Of a stretch of DNA of 64,000 nt, positions 33,441 to 42,045 are shown in pieces (position 1 is the stretch's first letter; every line of letters begins with the position of its first letter). Below the pieces are notes generated by a model. That model was given only the letters and a program-made list of their open reading frames with translations. It made no database searches and was not told the DNA's origin. The DNA lies in contig JAGOSY010000005.1 of the NCBI GenBank assembly GCA_018062085.1, forward strand, positions 1 through 64,000. Reading direction: 5' to 3'. Source of the stretch: a bacterium (GTDB lineage Bacteria; Cyanobacteriota; Vampirovibrionia; Obscuribacterales; Obscuribacteraceae). The position numbers and the translations under genes are program-made.

Positions 33441-36023
33441 ATGGAACGACCAGGTTTAAAATACTTTGACAAAGTGGCTCTCCATGAGGGCTTTGAGCGA
33501 CATAGCCAGGGCCGAGTAATTAGTTTTAGCTATGATGAAAAGAATAATTCTATTAGTGGAAAGGTTCATGGCAGCCAGCCTAAGCCCTATGTAGTTAGTG
33601 TCTTTCTCAAGCCCAGCGGCTTTGATGTTAGTTGGTCGCTCTGCACCTGCGATGAGCGTAAGGCTTGTAAGCACGGCGCTGCCTTAATATACGCTTTCTT
33701 CGATTTTGACAATCAAGAGATACTTCCTGGTTCGGCTCTGCCTATCAAATCTGCTAGCAATCAAGCCGCTTTACCTGGTGGACTGCATTTCAAGAAAGGC
33801 GGCAGCACTCCCGTTGCTCGCAGCCAAATTGATAAAGTAAAAGAATCCATTGTCGGCGACAGTGGCTATCTCAGGATAGATCAAGCAGGCAAAGCCCATC
33901 TTATTTCTTCTCAGAGTGACTTGTTGCCTGCAAGTGCTAGACCGGTAAATTTCGGAGCCCTCAGTTCTGGGCTTGCTAATTCTGCTTCTTCTGCTACGGG
34001 TTTTGCCACAGCGTCTGGTTCTTCATCTTCATCTTCATCTTCTTCTTCAGGTCTATCGTCGCCTCGTTTGATGCAATCGGAACATGAAACAAAAGATTGG
34101 TCGCCCAAGCCATATCGTGGCGGTGTGATTGATTTAAGTGATCCTAGCAGTGCTAGTTGCTCTGACAGCAATGCTATCTGGAAAATTGACATTCACGAGA
34201 GCAAAGAATTTTGGTTTGGCGTTAGTCTCGGTATCGAGGTAGAAGGCGAGACAATTGCACTATTGCCAGTGCTGCAGCGCGCTTTGTCGAAGCTCACTGG
34301 TTATAGCGCCAAGCAAATTGAAAGCCTTGGCCGCGATGGTAAATTTTTCGGACGGTTAGAAGATGGCCGCATTTTGATATTGCCATTTGCTCGTGTGAAA
34401 GCCATTCTTACGAACTTGGTTGAACTATTGAGCCGCGAAGTAAGTGAAGCTACCGAACTAAGGCTGTCTCTAGCGCAGATCAACGCTGTCACCCAAGACA
34501 ACCAAGACACAGGGTTGGTGGTTACTGGCTCAGCGTCTTTGACAGATCGCTTAGAGCAGATACGAAAACTCGCTAGCTTACCTGTGGTGGCGCCACCTAA
34601 AAATTTCAATGCAGAGCTAAGGCCATATCAGCTAGATGGCCTATCTTGGCTTCAGGGCCTTGCCAGGGCAGAACTGTCAGGCATATTGGCCGACGATATG
34701 GGTCTGGGTAAGACCGTGCAGATCTTGGCCCACCTCGCCCTTGAGCACGAGCAAGGTCTGCTGAAGAAGCCGGTGCTCGTAGTCTGCCCGACTTCGGTTC
34801 TGCATAACTGGTTGGCGGAGACCAAGCGCTTTGCGCCTCAGCTCAATGCTGTTGCTTACCATGGTGGTGAGCGTCAGAGTTTATTGGCTGGCGAACAGTT
34901 GCAGCCCAGTTTGATTGTCACTACCTATGCTCTTCTCATTCGTGACGCCAAAGAGTTGGCGGGCGTTGACTGGCAGGCCGTAATTTTAGATGAAGCTCAG
35001 GCAATTAAGAATGCTGGCACAAAGGCTGCCAAAGCCGCTCGCTCTCTCAAGGCTGATTACCGCTTATGCGTCAGCGGTACCCCTGTTGAAAATCATCTCG
35101 GTGAGCTGTGGTCGCTATTTGAGTTTCTCACTCCGGGAATGCTCGGTGATGTCAAAGCATTTAGCAAGCACTTCCGCACACCAATTGAGAAGCAAAAACG
35201 TGCAGACATAAGGCAACTACTGGCTAAGCGCCTTAGCCCATTTATTTTGCGCCGTATAAAAGAGCAGGTAGCGCGTGACTTGCCAGATAAGACAGTGATT
35301 GTGCATGAGCTTGATTTGAGCAGCATGCAGCGCGATCTATACGAAACTGTGCGCACAGTTAGCGCGCAGAAGGTTTTAGAAGAGATCAATAAGAAGGGCC
35401 TAAACCGCGCCCAGCTAGCTATTCTTGATGCCATGCTTAAGTTGCGTCAGGTTTGCTGTGATCCTCGATTAGTGAAGCTAGCCGTGTCGCAAACTCCTTC
35501 AATAACTGATTCAGCCAAGCTAGAAGCTTTGATTGATTTGCTGGAACCACTTATTGAAAATGGTCGGCGAATCTTGGTCTTCTCGCAGTTTACTAGCATG
35601 CTCGATTTGATCGCACCTGAGTTAGAATCTCGCGAAATTAAGTTCGTGCAGTTGCGTGGTGATACTACCGATAGGGTCACGCCTGTGGCTCGTTTTCAGG
35701 CCGGTGAAGTCAGTGTCTTTCTTATTAGCCTCAAGGCCGGTGGTACTGGCCTTAATCTAACTGCGGCCGATACAGTTGTGCACTATGACCCTTGGTGGAA
35801 CCCCGCCGTAGAAGACCAAGCCACTGATCGTGCTCACCGCATTGGCCAAACAGAGAAAGTATTTGTCTATAAGTTCATAGCCCGGGGCACTATCGAAGAA
35901 CGCATGCTTGAGCTTCAAGTGCGCAAGCGCGCCTTGTGCGAGGCCATCTTTGATGCTGAGTCGGCCGCTTCCATTAGCTTCAGCGAAGCCGACCTAGAGT
36001 TTCTCTTTCAACCGTTGGGATAG
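33441..36023 (+). CDS. SWIM zinc-finger SNF2-family helicase
   Basis: 860 residues. SWIM finger at about 66-77 (CTCDERKACKH, a CxCxnCxH ligand set). A Ser-rich linker of about 180-205 is encoded by TCT/TCA triplet repeats. SNF2 ATPase core from about 395: PYQLDGLSWLQ, motif I DDMGLGKTVQ (about 417), DEAQ (about 516), GTPVENHLGELWSLFEFLTP, and the C-terminal lobe with FSQFTSMLDL, LKAGGTGLNLTAADTVVHYD and DRAHRIGQ (about 796). It uses ATP to translocate on double-stranded DNA and may remodel protein-DNA complexes. This HepA/RapA-like SWIM architecture is common in bacteria, with a poorly known role. Confidence 0.95.
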   Translation: MERPGLKYFDKVALHEGFERHSQGRVISFSYDEKNNSISGKVHGSQPKPYVVSVFLKPSGFDVSWSLCTCDERKACKHGAALIYAFFDFDNQEILPGSALPIKSASNQAALPGGLHFKKGGSTPVARSQIDKVKESIVGDSGYLRIDQAGKAHLISSQSDLLPASARPVNFGALSSGLANSASSATGFATASGSSSSSSSSSSGLSSPRLMQSEHETKDWSPKPYRGGVIDLSDPSSASCSDSNAIWKIDIHESKEFWFGVSLGIEVEGETIALLPVLQRALSKLTGYSAKQIESLGRDGKFFGRLEDGRILILPFARVKAILTNLVELLSREVSEATELRLSLAQINAVTQDNQDTGLVVTGSASLTDRLEQIRKLASLPVVAPPKNFNAELRPYQLDGLSWLQGLARAELSGILADDMGLGKTVQILAHLALEHEQGLLKKPVLVVCPTSVLHNWLAETKRFAPQLNAVAYHGGERQSLLAGEQLQPSLIVTTYALLIRDAKELAGVDWQAVILDEAQAIKNAGTKAAKAARSLKADYRLCVSGTPVENHLGELWSLFEFLTPGMLGDVKAFSKHFRTPIEKQKRADIRQLLAKRLSPFILRRIKEQVARDLPDKTVIVHELDLSSMQRDLYETVRTVSAQKVLEEINKKGLNRAQLAILDAMLKLRQVCCDPRLVKLAVSQTPSITDSAKLEALIDLLEPLIENGRRILVFSQFTSMLDLIAPELESREIKFVQLRGDTTDRVTPVARFQAGEVSVFLISLKAGGTGLNLTAADTVVHYDPWWNPAVEDQATDRAHRIGQTEKVFVYKFIARGTIEERMLELQVRKRALCEAIFDAESAASISFSEADLEFLFQPLG

Positions 36024-36078
36024 GCGCGACTGGGGTGCTTGAATATTATCGAGTTGTTCGTTTTTTTCGGACATTTGT

Positions 36079-36112
36079 ACGAGATTTGCGTACAGATGTA
36101 CGAAAATCTCGT
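36079..36112. promoter_or_regulatory. Nested palindrome upstream of the nitroreductase gene
   Basis: ACGAGATTT and AAATCTCGT enclose CGTACA-GA-TGTACG: 34 bp with one mismatched pair. No T-run. It may be a regulator site for the nitroreductase gene (start 36232) or an RNA structure at the helicase 3' end. A GACCGGTC palindrome at about 36133-36140 lies nearer the start. Confidence 0.4.
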
Positions 36113-36231
36113 CATTGTTAATATTTCAAGACGACCGGTCTAATTCAGTCTGGTTTTTGCTAGCATTTATCCAATGACTTAGAAAGCCGAGGCTCCGAGA
36201 AATACTCCGCCGTAGGCTAAATGGAGAGAAA

Positions 36232-36891
36232 ATGCCAACCGAGACTAAAGCTACAACTACTAACGGCATTGTTGATGCCCTAGATTGGCGCTATGCCACT
36301 AAACAATTTGACCCAAGCAAAAAGATTTCCGCCAGTGACTGGCAGCTCTTAGAAGAAGCTTTGCGACTTACACCTTCAAGCTTTGGCATGCAGCCATATA
36401 AGTTTGTGGTTGTCACTGACCAGAAGATCAAAGATGAATTGGTCGCTGCTTGCTGGAACCAAGCACAAGTTGCTCAGTGCTCGCACTTTGTAGTATTTGC
36501 TAGAAACAACGAAATCACTGTTGAGACGGTCAATCAGTATGTTGAGTTGATCGCCAAGACCAGAGATGTTTCAGTGGAATCACTCAAGCCGCTTCATGGC
36601 ATGATGAGTGGTTTCATTTCAGGCTCTACTCCTGAAAAGTTGGCCGAATGGGCCGCTCGTCAGACTTATATTGCCTTAGGCAATTTGATGACGGCAGCAG
36701 CTACTCTGCGCATCGACAATTGCCCAATGGAAGGCATTGTTGCCCCAGAGATTGATCGCATTTTGAAATTAAATGAAAAAGGATGCAGCAGCGTTGTCGC
36801 TTGCGCTCTGGGTTACAGAGCTGCTGATGACAAATATGCAGGATTGACAAAAGTGCGTTTCCCTAAAGACGAACTGTTCATCAATATCTAG
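36232..36891 (+). CDS. NAD(P)H-dependent nitroreductase family oxidoreductase (NfsB-like)
   Basis: 219 residues, a full-length FMN-dependent nitroreductase: ALDWRYATKQFDPSKKIS, LEEALRLTPSSFGMQPYKFV (FMN-binding Ser/Arg region), ARQTYIALGNLMTAAATLRI, NCPMEGIVAPEIDRIL, and KVRFPKDELF at the end. It reduces nitroaromatics or quinones with NAD(P)H in the cytoplasm. It stands alone with a palindrome-rich upstream region and a terminator downstream. Confidence 0.94.
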   Translation: MPTETKATTTNGIVDALDWRYATKQFDPSKKISASDWQLLEEALRLTPSSFGMQPYKFVVVTDQKIKDELVAACWNQAQVAQCSHFVVFARNNEITVETVNQYVELIAKTRDVSVESLKPLHGMMSGFISGSTPEKLAEWAARQTYIALGNLMTAAATLRIDNCPMEGIVAPEIDRILKLNEKGCSSVVACALGYRAADDKYAGLTKVRFPKDELFINI

Positions 36892-36935
36892 TTAGGTCTG
36901 AATCTCATACTCGATCTCATCCTGAATCCATCTGA

Positions 36936-36970
36936 AGAGAGCATAGAATATTCTGTGCTCTCTATTCTTT
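36936..36970 (+). terminator. Terminator-like hairpin after the nitroreductase gene
   Basis: 28-nt near-perfect palindrome: AGAGAGCA / TGCTCTCT flank AGAATATTCT with one mismatched pair, followed by ATTCTTTTC. The T-run is interrupted, so confidence is moderate. Confidence 0.6.
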
Positions 36971-37094
36971 TCTCCTCCTGGCGACCTCGTTGCTTTCCTC
37001 TCTTTCCACTTGTTTCGTTGACCATTTTGTTAGTTTCTATCTGTTTTGGCCGTGGCATAATGACCCCCTGACCCCACGCAGGTAGGAGTGACCC

Positions 37095-38243
37095 TTGAAT
37101 CTCAATAGAGCCATAGTGGCTGGAATCTTTGGCTTAGTTCTGACGCAAGCACCTTTGCTTGCTGCGCTGGCTTCTGAGCGAGAAGCCAACGGCTGGATTT
37201 ACTCAAATCTCGAAGACGCTGGGTTGAAGTTTACTTATCCGGCAGCTTGGAAGAAAACCATGATTGGCAGTCAACCTGCTGAGAAAGATAATATTTTGAA
37301 AGTAAGTGGCCAATTGACTGGCTCAGCTGAAAGTTGGGCAGAGCTTTCGCTGCTTCACTCGCAAGAAGGAATGAGCCCTGCTTTGCTTGTCAAAATTATG
37401 GAAGAAGCTTACTGGAGCAAGCTGCCCGAGTACAAAGGATCGCTCGAAAAATCTATCCGCTTGCCTGGCGCTCAGGCTGCTGTGGAAAAGGAGACTAGCT
37501 TTCGCCAATCGGGAGTGATGTTTAGTCAGCGCTGTTTGGTTTTTCAAATCGGTCCTAAGAGTTACAGCCTGATTATGACTTGCCCGCTTAGCGAGTATCA
37601 TGCCTCTGGCACAATCTGGAATACAGCAGTGAATAGCATTGCCGCCATTCACCCAACTGCGACCGCCTCGCATTCCAACAGCTCTACTTCTTCGAATTCT
37701 TCCAAAGTGTCTTCCGCTGGGAGCGCGAAGGCTAGCGCTGGCAGGGGTTCTTCTTCTTCTTCTTCTTCGAGTGCTGATACTGCTAGTGGTGACCATGCCT
37801 GGCATACCAAAGACGGCACATTGTCTTTTGCTTTTCCTTCTTCGCTCAAAGAAGCTGTTGTCGAAGGCGATGACCATTTGCTCAAAGCCTCTTGTGAGCA
37901 GCCTGGTAAGGTGATTGGTTTGGATGTTTATCGCGGCGATGCCGCGCCTAATGTTAGCCTTGGCGAACTGTCTACTATGCTGGAAGAGAAATATTTCTTG
38001 CCATTGAAAAATTACCAGAAGATTGGCGAGGAGCAGCGTTCAATAGGCTCTGGCGGTAGTGTACCTGGCGTAGTTCGTGAATCAACCTTTGAGACCAATG
38101 GTGTCAAAATGCATCACCTTTCTGGTTACATAATGGTGGATAAGAATCTCTACGCTGTTTGTCTAAGCACAGCCGGGGTCAACTACAACGAAGCTCACCA
38201 AATCTGGAGCCGAGTTGCTTCCAGCGTTACAGTGAAGCGTTGA
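37095..38243 (+). CDS. Secreted two-domain PsbP/Mog1-like protein
   Basis: 382 residues from TTG 37095, with an AGGAG ribosome site 8 bp upstream. Signal peptide IVAGIFGLVLTQAPLLAALA. Two similar domains (about 30-185 and 235-380), each opening with a 'FxYPxxWK' or 'FAFPSSLKE' strand, typical of the PsbP/DcrB-like fold of unknown function. The linker is a Ser-rich region (SSSSSSSS) encoded by TCT repeats. Likely a periplasmic or cell-surface protein. The internal duplication is clear in outline but the two halves have diverged. Confidence 0.65.
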   Translation: MNLNRAIVAGIFGLVLTQAPLLAALASEREANGWIYSNLEDAGLKFTYPAAWKKTMIGSQPAEKDNILKVSGQLTGSAESWAELSLLHSQEGMSPALLVKIMEEAYWSKLPEYKGSLEKSIRLPGAQAAVEKETSFRQSGVMFSQRCLVFQIGPKSYSLIMTCPLSEYHASGTIWNTAVNSIAAIHPTATASHSNSSTSSNSSKVSSAGSAKASAGRGSSSSSSSSADTASGDHAWHTKDGTLSFAFPSSLKEAVVEGDDHLLKASCEQPGKVIGLDVYRGDAAPNVSLGELSTMLEEKYFLPLKNYQKIGEEQRSIGSGGSVPGVVRESTFETNGVKMHHLSGYIMVDKNLYAVCLSTAGVNYNEAHQIWSRVASSVTVKR

Positions 38244-38248
38244 TGACC

Positions 38249-39343
38249 TTATTTGATTTCAAGATCATTGAGAACGAAAGCTTTGCCTGTTCCTATTGTG
38301 TAATGAAGTTCAATATCCAAGCCAGTGCCTTTATTCTCTAGAGTGCTTACCTTTTCGGCGAACTTTTGGAACCGTGGTTGATCCACTAAGAGCCCGGTAC
38401 CATCAAAGCCACAGTTCTGCAGCTTTTCTGAAGCAGCTGACAGATTGTTCTCGTCAAGAGCAGACGCTGTCTGAACTGCATCTGACTTTGAGCACTGGTT
38501 AGAGAGCTCTTCGTCCCATTTGGCAACGAGAAACCAGCGAGAGATATCGGACTTAGGGAAGACATTTTCAACCACAGGTTTGAAGCCTTGAGCCTCTATC
38601 GCCTCAGCAGTTTTTTGCTGCTCAGCGTTTAGTTCCGGTGGTGCCTCATGCTCCTTGGTGTCGGCTAGGTGAAAGATATACACGCTGTCCTTTCCCTGAG
38701 CCGATGCTTGCTTTGCTAGTTCAGGTAGATTTGCTATGAAATTATCTAGTTTTTGCTGCTCATTACTTTTGCGCTCGGCTTGTTGCTCAGCAAGGCTATC
38801 TTCTACTATTTTTGATAAGTCTGGTCGATGATCTTTGTCCCACGCCGCTTTCAGGCTGTATTCTTCAGGAACGGAGATTTTTTCGCCGTTCGAGTAGTAG
38901 TAGCTAGCGTCGAGGCGTTTATACGAGTTTGGGTCTTCTTTTGCTTCGAGTACAGGTAGAAAACCTTGAGCTTTGATGGCATCAAACACTCTTTGAGCTT
39001 CAGGATTGAGCTTGGGTGCGACTCCTGTTTGTGATGACCAGATATTCGACATAACAGTGATGTCGGAGACACCTTCTGCTGCAGCTCGGCTGGCTAAGTC
39101 AGGTAGTTTTGATAGTAAGTTGTCATGCTTTTCCTTCTCTTGGGTTTCGTATATGTCAGATATCTCAATTCGTGAGTTTTGATGGTAGTTTGCTGTGTCT
39201 GCCGCTCCAGCGTCGGCGGTTTTAGTAGGTCTTCCTGGTACGTTGTCTGTATGCGAGTCTGCGAGTAATAGAATGGATGCTTCCCTACTGTCGCTCTCTG
39301 ATTGTCTTCCGTAATCTTTGGTTTCAATAGAGTCCGTTGCCAT
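38249..39343 (-). CDS. Cytoplasmic protein with internal duplication
   Basis: 364 residues from ATG 39343, no signal peptide. Two copies of a domain of about 110 residues: copy 1 LLSKLPDLASRAAAEGVSDI ... LNPEAQRVFDAIKAQGFLPV; copy 2 FIANLPELAKQASAQGKDSV ... LNAEQQKTAEAIEAQGFKPV. Each continues with a KRLDASYYYS or DISRWFLVAKWDEEL strand pair. The last 70 residues (GLDIELHYTIGTG) may be a separate small domain. No known family. The gene runs convergently with the PsbP-like gene, with 5 bp between the stops. Confidence 0.6.
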   Translation of the reverse strand: MATDSIETKDYGRQSESDSREASILLLADSHTDNVPGRPTKTADAGAADTANYHQNSRIEISDIYETQEKEKHDNLLSKLPDLASRAAAEGVSDITVMSNIWSSQTGVAPKLNPEAQRVFDAIKAQGFLPVLEAKEDPNSYKRLDASYYYSNGEKISVPEEYSLKAAWDKDHRPDLSKIVEDSLAEQQAERKSNEQQKLDNFIANLPELAKQASAQGKDSVYIFHLADTKEHEAPPELNAEQQKTAEAIEAQGFKPVVENVFPKSDISRWFLVAKWDEELSNQCSKSDAVQTASALDENNLSAASEKLQNCGFDGTGLLVDQPRFQKFAEKVSTLENKGTGLDIELHYTIGTGKAFVLNDLEIK

Positions 39344-39544
39344 TGCTGAATCTCCAATTTGTTTGTTGGTGTGGGCTTGATAATCAATTTAGTTTTTCGC
39401 AGAAACCGAATGGTGACTGATGTATGACCAAACTGTGACTGCTTTTGCTGCAGCTTGTTTTAGGAATGGCCGAAGCATTGTTGGTATGATAGAAAGTGCC
39501 TTAGGGCTAGGTAGTACCGTTCTGCATCGAAACACTACTAAAAG

Positions 39545-40348
39545 TTGGAAGTATTGAATCACTTGAATAGTTTTTTACGGCCCTTCTACCTTCTTAAGCG
39601 GCACCCGATTGTGCTCGAAGCTCATTTCGACTTCGTCTTAGTAATGACCTATGCTTTTCCAAAGGCCCTCTTAGAGCCCCTGCTGTCGCCAGGTTTGGAG
39701 TTGGATACATACGGCGATCTGGCTTTCGTTGCAGTGGCAGCGGTGCAAACTCGTCGCATGAAACCAAAGGGAAGCCCAAGTTTTCTTGGACAAGATTATT
39801 TGCTTATTGGCTATCGCATTTTTGTGCGCTATAAAACACTTGAGGGGCGTCATCTTCGGGGCTTGCAAATCTTGCGCTCTGATACTGACAGTCATTCGAT
39901 GGCGGCTGTGGGCAACTTGCTTACGCACTATCATTTTCATGGTGCGGCTATGAAGTATGCTTATGGCGAACAGAAATTGACTTTGTCTAGCAAAGCTTTT
40001 GATAACAAAAGCGAGCTGATAGTGACAGCTTGTCTTGATGCCGCTGATGATTATTTGCCTGAAAATTCTCCTTTCCCATCGGTGCGCGAGGCCCTTAAGT
40101 TTGCCGGCCCCATGCCTTTTACTTTCGACTATGAGTGCGAGACCAATTCGATTATCCGTGTTGAAGGGGTGCGGCAAAATTGGCAGCCTAAGCCTGTTGC
40201 CGTTGATGTGGGCAGGATAACATTTTTCCAGCAATTGCCTTTTTCGCAAGCTGAACCAGTTCTTTGTAGTGCTTTCTTCTTGCAAAACATTCCCTATTAT
40301 TGGAAGTCTGGCATTGTAGAGAAGCTTCCTGCGGCTGGCACTGGATGA
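39545..40348 (+). CDS. DUF2071-like protein (acetoacetate-decarboxylase-like fold)
   Basis: 267 residues from TTG 39545. Features of the YqjF/DUF2071 group: HPIVLEAHFDFVLVMTYAFP, LLSPGLELDTYGDLAFVAVA, LLIGYRIFVRYKTLEGRHLRG, LTHYHFHGAAMKYA. Members have a beta-barrel lipocalin-like fold related to acetoacetate decarboxylase; function unknown. First gene of a tight operon: its stop overlaps the next start (ATGA at 40345). It is divergent from the duplicated protein at 38249. Confidence 0.75.
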   Translation: MEVLNHLNSFLRPFYLLKRHPIVLEAHFDFVLVMTYAFPKALLEPLLSPGLELDTYGDLAFVAVAAVQTRRMKPKGSPSFLGQDYLLIGYRIFVRYKTLEGRHLRGLQILRSDTDSHSMAAVGNLLTHYHFHGAAMKYAYGEQKLTLSSKAFDNKSELIVTACLDAADDYLPENSPFPSVREALKFAGPMPFTFDYECETNSIIRVEGVRQNWQPKPVAVDVGRITFFQQLPFSQAEPVLCSAFFLQNIPYYWKSGIVEKLPAAGTG

Positions 40349-41100
40349 AAGATTTGCTGAGAGAGTTTGACGGCATGCTGCGTGTGGTGCAGTTCAATTG
40401 GCCGTTGTATGCCACAGCAGCTGGGGTTGTGCTTTTGCTTTTAGTGCTGGCAACCCAACCCCTGTTTGCTGTCGGCCTGCGAGTAATTTTCTTTGTTGCC
40501 GCTGCTCTGGTATCGCTCCAAACTGTCTTGTCATTGCTCGCTTCCCATTGGGTGTACGACCGCTCTGCACTTAAAGACTGGCGATTTCTCCTTGGGGCAG
40601 GTCGTGAAGGCAGTTTGCGCATTGTCAATGTTCATTCTGGCTATGACGAAACTAGCAGTGCCTTACGTAATCTCTTTGGCAACGCCGATATTTCAACAAT
40701 TGATTTGTTTCCAGCACTGGGGCGACGAGAGCCGTCCATCGTGAGAGCTAGAAAGCTTTATCCACCAAGTGTTAATAGCATCTGTGAAACTGTTAGTGGT
40801 TGGCCTCTGGCCGATTCTTCTATTGACTTGATCCTCATTGCTTTTGCCGCTCACGAAGTGAGAGATTCTAAGCAAAGAGAATTACTGTTTCAGCAGGCGC
40901 GGCAGGTGCTAAAGCCAAATGGGCGAATTGTATTGGTAGAGCATGTCAGAGACTTTGCCAACTTTGTGGCATTTGGCCCTGGATTCATGCACTTTTTGCC
41001 TTTGGCGGAATGGCTTAGATGTGCCGCCCAGAGTAATCTCAAGATTGCAAAACAGTATAGAATTACGCCACTAGTTGCGGTGCTTGAATTATGTCTCTAG
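40345..41100 (+). CDS. Membrane-anchored SAM-dependent methyltransferase
   Basis: 251 residues from ATG 40345 (ATGA overlap with the DUF2071 gene). Two N-terminal membrane helices (LYATAAGVVLLLLVLATQPL, VIFFVAAALVSLQTVLSLLA) lead into a methyltransferase-like domain: LRIVNVHSGYDETSSALRNL (replaces the usual GxGxG), DISTIDLFPALGR, WPLADSSIDLILIAFAAHEV, QARQVLKPNGRIVLVEHVRD. The SAM-binding glycine loop is degenerate. It could methylate the product of the DUF3419 enzyme later in the operon, or another lipid. The substrate is inferred. Confidence 0.72.
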   Translation: MKDLLREFDGMLRVVQFNWPLYATAAGVVLLLLVLATQPLFAVGLRVIFFVAAALVSLQTVLSLLASHWVYDRSALKDWRFLLGAGREGSLRIVNVHSGYDETSSALRNLFGNADISTIDLFPALGRREPSIVRARKLYPPSVNSICETVSGWPLADSSIDLILIAFAAHEVRDSKQRELLFQQARQVLKPNGRIVLVEHVRDFANFVAFGPGFMHFLPLAEWLRCAAQSNLKIAKQYRITPLVAVLELCL

Positions 41101-41528
41101 TTGCTCTTCTCAATCTGCTTTTGCAATTAGCTGGTGCTTCTATGATTTGCGTCAGCCTGACACACTTTTACCTGGCTCGCTTGCTTGATTGGAAGAATGA
41201 TCTTAAGAGCCTTAAGCCTATCAATCAGCAAGTGTTCTTTGCCCATACAATGTTCCTAACTATTGGCATGGCCATGCTCGGCTTTGTCTGTCTTTTCTAT
41301 CCAGCTGAACTGACCAATAAATCGACTCTCGGTGCTATTTCGGCTCTATGCTTTGCTATGTGTTGGCTTTCTCGTTTGGTCTTTCAATTTATTGTTTTCA
41401 CTTCGGCTTTTACTGAAGATACTAGATTGGAAAAATCACTGCGCCTGGCTGGTACACTTTTGTGGCTCTACCTCACGGTATTGTTTGGAGTACTCTTCGC
41501 TTATCAGATTGGCGTGGTTGGAAATTGA
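41091..41528 (+). CDS. Four-helix membrane protein
   Basis: 145 residues, overlapping the methyltransferase gene by 10 bp. Four membrane helices (ALLNLLLQLAGASMICVSLT, FAHTMFLTIGMAMLGFVCLF, ISALCFAMCWLSRLVFQFIV, AGTLLWLYLTVLFGVLFAYQ), short loops, no catalytic motif. Probably a helper of a membrane lipid pathway in this operon. Confidence 0.7.
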   Translation: MSLVALLNLLLQLAGASMICVSLTHFYLARLLDWKNDLKSLKPINQQVFFAHTMFLTIGMAMLGFVCLFYPAELTNKSTLGAISALCFAMCWLSRLVFQFIVFTSAFTEDTRLEKSLRLAGTLLWLYLTVLFGVLFAYQIGVVGN

Positions 41529-41559
41529 AGTAGGAAAATTGAGGTAGAGAAATTAGGAA

Positions 41560-42045
41560 TTGGACACTGGCGTCAAAATGAACCCAAAGCTGATTTTTGC
41601 TATTCGTCTGGCACTTGCGGCAGTGTGGTTCTACAACGGCTTGTGGTTGAAAGTGATCGCCCTTGATGCTCATCATCTAGAGATTATCCGATCGGTTTCA
41701 AGCAACAGTGGCGTTGAGCCGGCCTTTCTTCTGCGTTTGATTGGTAGCGCTGAAACCCTGCTTGGCATAGGCATTGTTTCTGGTTTGTTCTATCGCTTTG
41801 TTTCTTATTTTCAGATATTTATTATCTTGCTCATGAATCTAATCGGCTCTGTTGGCGGTGGTGGAGCGATTGCCCATCCGTTTGGTTTGATTATTTCAAA
41901 CTTGCCGACAATTATGTGTGCGCTTGTTGTCGCGACCAACGGCCCTGGGGCTTTCTCTCTAAGGTTGGGTGGCGCTGCCGTTGGAGCTGACTCTGCAACT
42001 GGAGTTGACCCTGAAAATGGAGCTGACTCTAAAAATGGAAGTTGA
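41560..42045 (+). CDS. DoxX-like membrane protein
   Basis: 161 residues from TTG 41560 (AGGAA just upstream), or ATG 41578. Four hydrophobic helices with a DoxX/DUF4345-type pattern (FAIRLALAAVWFYNGLWLKV, LLRLIGSAETLLGIGIVSGL, FQIFIILLMNLIGSVGGGGA, LIISNLPTIMCALVVATNG). The C-terminal 20 residues (ADSATGVDPENGADSKNG) come from an 18-bp tandem repeat shared in another frame with the start of the next gene. Role unknown. Confidence 0.72.
   Translation: MDTGVKMNPKLIFAIRLALAAVWFYNGLWLKVIALDAHHLEIIRSVSSNSGVEPAFLLRLIGSAETLLGIGIVSGLFYRFVSYFQIFIILLMNLIGSVGGGGAIAHPFGLIISNLPTIMCALVVATNGPGAFSLRLGGAAVGADSATGVDPENGADSKNGS
41983..42036 (+). repeat. Three 18-bp tandem repeats in a two-frame overlap
   Basis: Units at 41983, 42001 and 42019, each of the form GGAGYTGACYCTRMAAMT, then a partial unit (GGAAGTTGAAG). 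The array encodes the DoxX-like C-terminus in one frame and LELTLxM-type residues at or before the DUF3419 start in another. Confidence 0.85.
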
